Program-made: the position numbers and the translations under genes
Shown here: positions 7,478 to 13,231 of the stretch, piece by piece
Layout: every line of letters begins with the position of its first letter
Numbering within the stretch: position 1 is the first letter of the stretch
Notes under the pieces: model-generated
Seen by the model: only the letters and a program-made list of their open reading frames with translations
What the model was told of the DNA's origin: nothing
Databases searched by the model: none
Source: Sandaracinaceae bacterium
GTDB lineage: Bacteria > Myxococcota_A > Polyangia > Polyangiales > Houyiibacteriaceae
Assembly (NCBI GenBank): GCA_012514415.1
Contig: JAAZAH010000229.1
Span: 1-13,884 of the forward strand
Direction: 5' to 3'
Length of the DNA: 13,884 bases

Positions 7478-8911
7478 ATGGCAGAGCGTAACCACGGTCG
7501 AATCACTCAAGTTATTGGCCCCGTCGTCGACGTCGAGTTTGCAGACGGTCAGCTCCCCGATCTCCTCACGGCGCTGAAGGTGACGAACCCTGCCGTCAGC
7601 GATAAGGAGTGGAATACGACCCTCGAGGTGGCGCAGCATCTCGGGCAGAGCACCGTGCGCGCGATCGCGATGGAGGGCACCGACGGCCTCGTCCGCGGCA
7701 TGGAGGTCCAGAATACGGGCGCTCCGATTCAGATGCCGGTCGGCCCCGAGTGCCTCGGCCGTATCCTGAACGTTGTTGGCGAGCCCGTTGACGAGCTCGG
7801 TCCCGTCAACGCGAAGCAGACCGCGCCGATCCACCGCGACGCACCCGCCTTCGTCGAGCAGAGCACGAAGGTTGAGATCTTCGAGACGGGCATCAAGGTC
7901 ATCGATCTCCTCGCTCCGTATCGTAAGGGCGGTAAGATCGGTCTCTTCGGCGGTGCCGGTGTCGGTAAGACCGTCCTCATCATGGAGCTCATCAACAACG
8001 TTGCGAAGGCGCACGGTGGTGTGAGCTGCTTCGCCGGTGTCGGTGAGCGTACGCGTGAGGGTAACGACCTTTGGCTCGAGATGAACGAATCGAAGCTCGA
8101 CGATGGGAACCCCGTCATCTCGAAGGCCGCGCTTGTCTACGGTCAGATGAACGAGCCGCCCGGTGCGCGTGCGCGGGTCGCCCTCTCGGCGCTCACCGTC
8201 GCGGAGTACTTCCGTGATACCGAGGGTCAGGACGTCCTTCTCTTCATCGATAACATCTTCCGCTTCACGCAGGCGGGCTCCGAGGTCTCGGCTCTTCTCG
8301 GACGTATCCCGAGCGCCGTCGGTTATCAGCCGACGCTTGCCACCGAGATGGGTGCGCTTCAGGAGCGAATCACCTCGACCACCAAGGGCTCCATCACCTC
8401 GGTCCAGGCGGTCTACGTCCCGGCCGATGACCTTACGGACCCGGCACCCGCGACGACCTTCGCCCACCTTGATGCGACGACGGTCCTCTCGCGTGAGATC
8501 GCCTCGCTTGGGATTTATCCGGCGGTCGATCCGCTCGACTCCTCGTCGACGATGCTCGATCCGGCCATCATCGGTGAGCGCCATTATCGCGTGGCGCGCG
8601 GCGTTCAGGAGACGCTCCAGCGCTATAAGGATCTGCAGGACATCATCGCGATCCTTGGTATGGACGAGCTGTCCGAGGACGACCGCGCGACGGTCGATCG
8701 CGCGCGTAAGATCCAGCGCTTCCTTAGCCAGCCCTTCTTCGTCGCGCAGCAGTTCACCGGCCTTGAGGGTAAATACGTCTCTCTCGAGGACAGCATCTCG
8801 GCGTTCGAGGAGATCCTCGCGGGTAACTGCGATGAGATCCCGGAGCAGGACTTCTACCTCAAGGGCAACCTCGATGAGGTGAAGGCCGCCTACGCCGCCC
8901 GTAAGAAGTAA
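7478..8911 (+). CDS. atpD: F1Fo ATP synthase subunit beta
   Basis: The catalytic beta subunit of F1, where ATP is made from ADP and phosphate as the central stalk rotates; a peripheral cytoplasmic protein bound to the inner membrane. The product is 477 residues, normal for AtpD. Visible motifs are the P-loop GGAGVGKT (158-165), GERTREGND (189-197, catalytic Glu190), Walker B LLFIDN (254-259), and DELSEDD (396-402), equivalent to the DELSEED loop that contacts gamma. I chose ATG 7478 because MAERNHGRITQVIGPVVDVE is the canonical N-terminus and AAGG lies 10 nt upstream; the 22-residue in-frame extension from 7412 is not conserved-looking. Codon use is distinctive: Gly GGT and Arg CGT are far more common than in the neighbouring genes, as expected of a highly expressed gene. 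atpC follows 12 bp later. Confidence 0.99.
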   Translation: MAERNHGRITQVIGPVVDVEFADGQLPDLLTALKVTNPAVSDKEWNTTLEVAQHLGQSTVRAIAMEGTDGLVRGMEVQNTGAPIQMPVGPECLGRILNVVGEPVDELGPVNAKQTAPIHRDAPAFVEQSTKVEIFETGIKVIDLLAPYRKGGKIGLFGGAGVGKTVLIMELINNVAKAHGGVSCFAGVGERTREGNDLWLEMNESKLDDGNPVISKAALVYGQMNEPPGARARVALSALTVAEYFRDTEGQDVLLFIDNIFRFTQAGSEVSALLGRIPSAVGYQPTLATEMGALQERITSTTKGSITSVQAVYVPADDLTDPAPATTFAHLDATTVLSREIASLGIYPAVDPLDSSSTMLDPAIIGERHYRVARGVQETLQRYKDLQDIIAILGMDELSEDDRATVDRARKIQRFLSQPFFVAQQFTGLEGKYVSLEDSISAFEEILAGNCDEIPEQDFYLKGNLDEVKAAYAARKK

Positions 8912-8923
8912 GGATATCCCACG

Positions 8924-9343
8924 ATGGCTACCGAAGGATTGCTGAAGCTCGAGGTCGCGACGCCGACTGGGCTTGTCCTCTCGACCGAGGCGAGCGCAGT
9001 TCAGGCGCCGAGCGTCGAGGGTGAGTTCGGGGTCCTCCCGGGCCACCTTCCGCTTCTTGCCGCGCTCAAGGCGGGCGTGCTCTCGTATACCGAAAACGGC
9101 GAGCAAAAATTCGCTGCGGTGGGCGCAGGGTTCGTTGAGGCCGGACCAAAGAGCGTGCTCCTGCTCACCAACTCATTCGTCGAGAAGTCGAAGATTAAAC
9201 TGGAAGAAGCGCGCGAGGAGTTCGCCTCCGCAGAGAAGGCGCTCGCCGAGTTCGGTGGTCCGATCGACAGCCACGACGCGAAAGAGCTTGTCCAAAAGCT
9301 CGAGTGGGCGCGCGCTCGTCTCGATACGGCGCTCGCAAGCTGA
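8924..9343 (+). CDS. atpC: F1Fo ATP synthase subunit epsilon
   Basis: Epsilon sits at the foot of the rotor shaft with gamma, couples F1 to the c-ring and can inhibit ATP hydrolysis. The product is 139 residues, within the usual range. The N-terminal beta-sandwich is clear: LKLEVATPTGLVLS (7-20), the near-invariant GEFGVLPGHLPLLAAL (33-48), then GVLSY and the beta strand VGAGFVEAG (66-74). Residues about 87-138 form the C-terminal helical hairpin. The Shine-Dalgarno AAGGA (8910-8914) overlaps the atpD stop and is 9 nt from the ATG, so translation is probably coupled to atpD. A strong terminator follows 30 bp after the stop, so the operon ends here. No gamma, alpha, delta, a, b or c subunit gene is present in the window. 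Confidence 0.97.
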   Translation: MATEGLLKLEVATPTGLVLSTEASAVQAPSVEGEFGVLPGHLPLLAALKAGVLSYTENGEQKFAAVGAGFVEAGPKSVLLLTNSFVEKSKIKLEEAREEFASAEKALAEFGGPIDSHDAKELVQKLEWARARLDTALAS

Positions 9344-9373
9344 TCCCGAGCGTAGACGCCTTACGTCGCAAAC

Positions 9374-9407
9374 GCCCCGGCGCAGCCAGCTGCGTTCGGG
9401 GCATTTT
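9374..9407 (+). terminator. Rho-independent terminator of atpDC
   Basis: GCCCCG (9374-9379) pairs with CGGGGC (9397-9402), and inside it GCAG (9382-9385) pairs with CTGC (9390-9393) around a CCAG loop; ATTTT follows directly. It lies 30 bp after the atpC stop. The reverse direction lacks a good T-run (GTTTG), but the hairpin may also slow transcripts arriving from the convergent M15 peptidase gene. Confidence 0.85.
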
Positions 9408-9480
9408 CGTGTACGGCGCTGGACGCCACTGCGCCCGGTGGCTCCCAGCATCCTTCGACTGCTTGCTTCTTCTTCCTGCG

Positions 9481-9504
9481 TATTCTTCTTGCTTATTCTT
9501 CTTG
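9481..9504. repeat. Short tandem direct repeat at the 3' end of the peptidase gene
   Basis: TATTCTTCTTG occurs twice, at 9481-9491 and 9494-9504, a 13-bp period. The stop codon of the M15 peptidase gene (9493-9495) lies at the junction. Nearby TTC-rich sequence (from about 9464) has the same flavour. It is probably slippage-derived and could let the C-terminus vary in length. Confidence 0.55.
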
Positions 9505-10482
9505 GAGCGGCGCCCGTTCGGCGCTCGCAAGGATCGGCCGATCTTCGCTTTCTTCTCCGCGCCTCGTTTCATCCGCGCGGCTCGCATCTTCCGGGCTCTT
9601 CGCCACCACGATGAGCGAATCGCGCATCGCGGGGTCGTAAGGCGGCGTCGGCTCCACGCCGCGGCGACGGGCACGCGCGTCATTTTGAGCCACGGCCGAT
9701 TGCATGATCGAACGTGAACGTGAGCGCTGTCCCGGCCCCGAGCGGTCGACCCAATAATAACTACGGTCGCGGACGTCAACGTGCGTAAAGCCGCTTACGG
9801 GATAAAGGCCAACGCCGACATAGCCCTGACGACGCATATAGGCCGCGAGGCGCGCGTCGCTTATGCCCGGCAGCACGATATCGGCTGCGCGTCCCTGATT
9901 GTGGCGGCTTGTTCCGCGCCCCGGCCGATTCCGAACGCCGCTGATGAGGTGGACGTAGGGCGCCTTGAAATGCGCTGCCGCGTCGTGAATCAGGTGAAGG
10001 AGACGCTCTTCGATGGGATGCATCGTCCCGTCGGATTTCCATTGAAAGGCGAGCATCGCCGTCTGGTGCGCCGCCTCGTCATAAGCGCGGGTTTCGGGAT
10101 CGCGCTCAATCACGAATTCCTCGCTGCTATGAATGGGGCGGATGACGAGGGGCGCGCCATTTTTTCGCCATGCTTCGCGTTCCGACGCTGTCGGCGGACG
10201 GTGCCAACGCGCCCGCATGGCGCGGTAGGTCGCCGTGAGTCGGCCCTGAGGCGTCGCCTTTGGCGCGGAGCGCGTCCCGCGATTGCCGCTTCCGCTGCAT
10301 TCTGACGCATTCCGCCCGACAAAATCCGCGGACTCACCGATGCCAAGCCGCGCGATCACGGCGGAATGCGGGCCATCGTCGACCGAACCTACCTGTCCTT
10401 CCGGTTCGGCGCCGTGCCTCTCCGGGAGCGTGAGGGCGGCCATTAAACTGAACGAGGCGATGAGGGCGAGGGCGATCTTCAT
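9493..10482 (-). CDS. Exported zinc peptidase, M15 family (DUF882/YcbK-MepK-like)
   Basis: A 329-residue protein whose central region matches the DUF882 branch of peptidase M15, zinc enzymes that cut peptide cross-links in peptidoglycan (E. coli MepK is an example). The metal-site residues are visible: SRHNQGRAADI gives His194 and Asp201, and FTHVDVR gives His234, with Asp236 beside it; ISGVRN (180-185) is the preceding family block. Residues 1-20 look like a signal peptide or N-terminal membrane anchor, so action is expected in the periplasm. Residues 21-110 and 247-329 are low-complexity, Arg/Ser-rich extensions beyond the usual family core. ATG 10482 is preferred over the in-frame ATG 10545 because it starts the signal peptide, has GAGGAG 8 nt upstream, and overlaps the rnc stop as ATGA. 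Domain identity is firm; exact bond specificity is not deducible. Confidence 0.9.
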   Translation of the reverse strand: MKIALALIASFSLMAALTLPERHGAEPEGQVGSVDDGPHSAVIARLGIGESADFVGRNASECSGSGNRGTRSAPKATPQGRLTATYRAMRARWHRPPTASEREAWRKNGAPLVIRPIHSSEEFVIERDPETRAYDEAAHQTAMLAFQWKSDGTMHPIEERLLHLIHDAAAHFKAPYVHLISGVRNRPGRGTSRHNQGRAADIVLPGISDARLAAYMRRQGYVGVGLYPVSGFTHVDVRDRSYYWVDRSGPGQRSRSRSIMQSAVAQNDARARRRGVEPTPPYDPAMRDSLIVVAKSPEDASRADETRRGEESEDRPILASAERAPLQEE

Positions 10483-11291
10483 GGTCCGTGCTCCTCTTTT
10501 ACGGAGAGATCGCCAAAAATTTCCAAAGCGTTCTTGGCCGCGCACTGCTCCGCGCGGAGTTTGTTCCTCCCCTCGCCCTTCGCCACCGCGCGATCGCCGA
10601 TAAAAACGCTCACTTCGAAGACCCGATTGTGCTCAGGTCCCGATGAGTCGACGAGCGCATAATAAGGGGTCTCTCCGAGCTCGGCCTGTGCTCGATACTG
10701 AAGGCGCGATTTATAATCAAACGCGCCCGGCGAAAAATCGAGGAGGTGTGGCTCAAAAAGATCTTGGGCGATCTCAAAGGCAATCCCGGATCCGCCGTCG
10801 AGGCGAATCGCGCCGATCACCGCTTCGAGCGCCGAAGCGAGGAGGCGAGGATTCTCGCGCCCGCCGGTGCGGATCTCTCCCTTACCGAGGCGGAGTGCGT
10901 CTCCGAGTCCGATTTCACGCGCAAGGATGGCGAGGCTCCTCTCGCAGACTAGATCGGCACGACGCTGTGTGAGCTCACCTTCATCTGCGTCGGGAAATCT
11001 TTCGAATAGCAGGGCCGCCGCCACATAGCCGATGATCGCGTCGCCCAAGAACTCGAGTCGCTCGTTGTCCCGGGGCGCGAGCCGCGGGTTTTCGTTGGTG
11101 AGCGAGCGATGCGTGAGGGCCTCGTGAAGGAGCGCGCGATCTCTAAACTCATAGCCGAGTCTCCGCTGCAGGGCGCTCTCCGCGTTCGGATCGGGACGAT
11201 CCACGGCCCGACGCCGTCTACGCGGTTTTCGCCGCGTCTTCGCCTTGACCTCGCCCGGCGCGGCTTCGTCGCTAGTCTTCGCGCTCGACAT
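10479..11291 (-). CDS. rnc: Ribonuclease III
   Basis: Double-strand-specific endoribonuclease that processes rRNA precursors and structured RNAs as a homodimer in the cytosol. The product is 270 residues, longer than the roughly 226 of E. coli because of a basic N-terminal extension (residues 15-30 contain RRKPRRRRR). The catalytic domain (about 38-185) carries the signature NERLEFLGD (76-84; Glu80 and Asp84 are the metal ligands) and ASALEAVIGA (152-161; Glu156 equals E. coli Glu117). The position of E. coli Asp114 is Ser153. The dsRNA-binding domain spans about 192-258 (DYKSRLQYRAQ through AEQCAAKNALE). The start ATG 11291 has a modest AGG-containing ribosome binding site. Its stop overlaps the start of the M15 peptidase gene by ATGA, implying one transcript and translational coupling. 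Confidence 0.98.
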   Translation of the reverse strand: MSSAKTSDEAAPGEVKAKTRRKPRRRRRAVDRPDPNAESALQRRLGYEFRDRALLHEALTHRSLTNENPRLAPRDNERLEFLGDAIIGYVAAALLFERFPDADEGELTQRRADLVCERSLAILAREIGLGDALRLGKGEIRTGGRENPRLLASALEAVIGAIRLDGGSGIAFEIAQDLFEPHLLDFSPGAFDYKSRLQYRAQAELGETPYYALVDSSGPEHNRVFEVSVFIGDRAVAKGEGRNKLRAEQCAAKNALEIFGDLSVKEEHGP

Positions 11292-11442
11292 AGAAACCTG
11301 ATCCTGATCGGAACGGAGGCCGATCGCAAAGCGCCGAACTAAAAATCGCCAAACGCGCGAGCTTTCCTAAAGTAGGGGCGGCATCCACCAAACGAAGAAA
11401 TCCCCAATTTTTTGGCGAGCCGAGGCCCTGCGAGGCTATCCG

Positions 11443-11469
11443 CTGGACGGAAGCCCAATTGCCGTCCAG
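11443..11469. repeat. Inverted repeat in the leader of the rhomboid-like gene
   Basis: CTGGACGG (11443-11450) and CCGTCCAG (11462-11469) are perfect 8-bp arms around an 11-nt spacer, 13 bp before the ATG at 11483. No T-run follows, so it is not a terminator. It could be an operator in the divergent rnc/rhomboid intergenic region, or an mRNA hairpin that modulates ribosome access to a gene with no clear Shine-Dalgarno. Confidence 0.5.
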
Positions 11470-11482
11470 ACTCGCATGAGCG

Positions 11483-12382
11483 ATGCGGCAGCTTACGCAT
11501 TTCGAAAAAGAGTCCTCCGCGCTTCGCTTCCGGGACTTCATTCTCTCTGAGGGCATCGAGGCAACGGTGAACCCCTCGCGCGAGGGAGGCTTCATCTTCT
11601 GGGTGCACGATGAAGATCGGCTGGAGGACGCGCGCCGGCTCCTCGAAATCTTCGAACGAGACGCGAACTCGCCCGAGATCCAGGCCAAACTCCGCGAGGC
11701 GCAGAAAAAGCGCCAGCGCGAGATGGCCGAGGCCGCGCAGCTGCAGCGCCGGCTCGAGAGCATCGAGCGAGCCCAGCGCGATGCAGAGACCCGCGCCAAC
11801 CGCGCCGGCCCCGTCACCCTCTTCCTCATCCTTTCCATCGTCGGCTTTGCCGCCATGGCGCTCCTCGCTCAGGGCGAGGCCGGTGTGAGGCAGGTCTACG
11901 AGGTGCTCCAAGGTAGCCGAGAGAAGATCGAAAGCGGCGAGGTCTGGCGGCTCATCACGCCCGTCTTCATCAAGCACGGGCTTCCAAGGCCGATGGCGGT
12001 TCTCAGCATCCTCTTCAGCGCGTTTTGGCTAAGGACGCTCGTCACTCCGATCGAATGGATGAAGGGGTCTCTCCACGTCTTCATCATGTTCATCGTGAGC
12101 GCGACGATTCAGACCGTCGCGGAGCTCTACTCGACGGGGGTGTCCGTCGGCGGCGTCCTCGGGCTGATCACGACGTTCTACGTTTATATCTACACGCGCG
12201 GACAGCTCGATCCGACCATGCCGATCCGGCTGCGTCCCGAAACGCATTTCTGGTTCATCCTCTGGGTGGTCTTTACGTTGGCTTCCCCCGCCGCGACCCT
12301 CTTTATCCCAAGGCTCATCGCGGGTGGGCTTGTGGGCGCCGTCTGGGCTGCCGCCGCCGCCCAGCGCGCCACGAGACGTTAG
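11483..12382 (+). CDS. Rhomboid-family membrane protein, predicted catalytically inactive
   Basis: A 299-residue integral membrane protein. Residues about 5-68 resemble the cytosolic N-terminal domain of GlpG (FEKESSALRFRDFILSEGIE onward, then FWVHDEDRLEDARRLLEIF). Residues 69-106 form a charged, probably coiled-coil helix. The membrane part follows the rhomboid layout: TM1 about 110-129, then GEVWRLITPVFIKHG (152-166, matching the rhomboid GexWRliTp block), and hydrophobic segments near 169-187, 196-213, 219-237, 255-274 and 276-293. The active-site residues are not in place: where GlpG has GLSG with the nucleophile, this reads SVGG (221-224); the last helix (RLIAGGLVGAV) has no His; and the oxyanion His and Asn align with Ser175 and Ser179. 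It is therefore probably a pseudoprotease that binds or chaperones membrane proteins. The start ATG has no strong ribosome binding site. Confidence 0.85.
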   Translation: MRQLTHFEKESSALRFRDFILSEGIEATVNPSREGGFIFWVHDEDRLEDARRLLEIFERDANSPEIQAKLREAQKKRQREMAEAAQLQRRLESIERAQRDAETRANRAGPVTLFLILSIVGFAAMALLAQGEAGVRQVYEVLQGSREKIESGEVWRLITPVFIKHGLPRPMAVLSILFSAFWLRTLVTPIEWMKGSLHVFIMFIVSATIQTVAELYSTGVSVGGVLGLITTFYVYIYTRGQLDPTMPIRLRPETHFWFILWVVFTLASPAATLFIPRLIAGGLVGAVWAAAAAQRATRR

Positions 12383-12384
12383 GC

Positions 12385-12429
12385 AGGAGGGCGTTTCCGG
12401 AAAGCTTCAACGCAAGCGGGCGCCTTCCT
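12385..12429. terminator. Hairpin between convergent genes, possible bidirectional terminator
   Basis: AGGAGGGCG (12385-12393) can pair with CGCCTTCCT (12421-12429) with one G-U pair, and inside lies a second hairpin, GCTT (12404-12407) with AAGC (12414-12417). It fills nearly the whole 48-bp gap between the rhomboid stop and the DUF1415 stop. No T-run is present on either side, so intrinsic termination is plausible but unproven. Confidence 0.35.
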
Positions 12430-12430
12430 C

Positions 12431-13081
12431 TCACTTCTTGTAGCGCATCTCGATCGCGCCATAGGTCTCATCGCGATCTCGACGGATCTCATCGAGAACC
12501 GCTTTGGCGTGGTCGATCCCGTATTCGCTCAGCTTTTCGAAGTTGTTCTCGGCGATCCGCTCATGAAGCGGAGGCTTCGTCTTTTTCTTTAGGAGCTCCT
12601 CGACGCTCACCTTCGAAAGGTCGACCCATGCCGTCCCCTCGACGTGATTCTGACGGAGCGATTCAAGGACAGAGCGGCGTACGAGCTGAATCGTCGGGTC
12701 GGGCGTCCGCCGAATGAAGGGCACGAGCTGGTAGGGATTTCCAAAGCGTGCCTCTGCCTCCGGATGGAACGCAGCCATCGCCATCCGCGGCCCCTCGATG
12801 CCATAGCGCTCGGCGTCGAGCTCACGCACGCGCGCGACAAATCGCTCAAAACCCAGCCGATCGAGTGAAAGCCGTGGGAACACGAGGAGGCCCACCTCGA
12901 TGGTTTCGTCGCAAGAGATCGAATGCGCAGGAGCGAGCGCGTCTTCGGGTGAAGGATCGTTTTTCGTAAGGATCTCGACGCGCGTCTTTCCTGCGACGCG
13001 GGCGCTCGTTGCCCAAGGGCAGAGGTTCAGCCCTTCGACGAATTCAATGGCGTAACGGAGATAAAGTCTCCGCGCTTCGTC
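12431..13081 (-). CDS. DUF1415 family protein with no usable start codon
   Basis: Function is unknown; DUF1415 proteins are small cytosolic proteins in many Gram-negative bacteria. The frame from 13081 to the TGA at 12431 encodes 216 residues and contains the family blocks in order: EGLNLCPWA (16-24), GLLVFPRLSLD (64-74), GIEGPRMAMAAFHPEA (94-109) and TPDPTIQLVRRSVLESLR (126-143, matching the family's NRSPYP-LHLLRE-type block). A charged helical tail follows to 216. The oddity is the 5' end: no ATG, GTG or TTG occurs in frame before GTG 12895, which would cut off the conserved LNLCPW block. Just upstream, in frame, is a TAA (13082-13084) exactly 5 nt after AGGAGG, and beyond it 22 open codons back to ATG 13150. 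It may be a nonsense-mutated gene, a sequence error, or use an unusual start. Family identity is likely; whether the gene is intact is unresolved. Confidence 0.7.
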   Translation of the reverse strand, partial: DEARRLYLRYAIEFVEGLNLCPWATSARVAGKTRVEILTKNDPSPEDALAPAHSISCDETIEVGLLVFPRLSLDRLGFERFVARVRELDAERYGIEGPRMAMAAFHPEAEARFGNPYQLVPFIRRTPDPTIQLVRRSVLESLRQNHVEGTAWVDLSKVSVEELLKKKTKPPLHERIAENNFEKLSEYGIDHAKAVLDEIRRDRDETYGAIEMRYKK

Positions 13082-13150
13082 TTAGTACGCCTCCTGGAGG
13101 GCGCTGTCGTCCTCGCGATCGATTGCGCCTCGCTGCGCATGCTTTGGCAT
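13082..13150 (-). other. 22-codon open frame ending in TAA, in frame with DUF1415
   Basis: ATG 13150 opens 22 codons (MPKHAQRGAI onward, ending SALQEAY) closed by TAA at 13082-13084. The frame continues without shift into the DUF1415 homology, and the residues on either side of the TAA read like one continuous helix. AGGAGG lies at 13090-13095 within this frame, 5 nt before the TAA. It may be the true N-terminus interrupted by a single substitution (CAA, GAA or AAA to TAA), or a short upstream leader frame. Confidence 0.45.
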
Positions 13151-13157
13151 GGAGACA

Positions 13158-13187
13158 AGTGTAGGGCGCTCGGCTTACGTGGGACAA
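13158..13187 (-). promoter_or_regulatory. Candidate promoter of the DUF1415 gene
   Basis: On the minus strand TTGTCC (13182-13187) and TACACT (13158-13163) are separated by 18 bp; each matches four of six bases of the sigma-70 consensus. Initiation 7 nt downstream would fall at about 13151, directly before ATG 13150, giving either a nearly leaderless 22-codon frame or a leader of about 55 nt ahead of AGGAGG. It lies in the gap after the MATE gene stop. Confidence 0.4.
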
Positions 13188-13205
13188 GCTCAGAGACGCA
13201 TCGGA

Positions 13206-13223
13206 GAGCGCCGCCGAGCGCTC
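13206..13223 (-). repeat. Inverted repeat after the MATE gene
   Basis: GAGCGC and GCGCTC are perfect 6-bp arms around a 6-nt spacer, 9 bp past the MATE stop. No T-run follows on the minus strand, so this is at best a weak terminator or a mRNA 3'-end hairpin. Confidence 0.35.
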
Positions 13224-13231
13224 CACGACGC

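Noticed and set aside
7418..9106. A 562-codon open frame antisense to atpD
   Set aside because: It mirrors the codon bias of atpD (few stops arise on the opposite strand of GC-rich, highly biased genes), has low-complexity charged residues, no recognisable domain, and lies over an unquestionable gene.
9419..9448. Hairpin GCCAC/GTGGC as terminator of the rnc-peptidase transcript
   Set aside because: Only a 5-bp core stem and no T-run on the minus strand; the atpC terminator hairpin just beyond is a better candidate for stopping that transcript.
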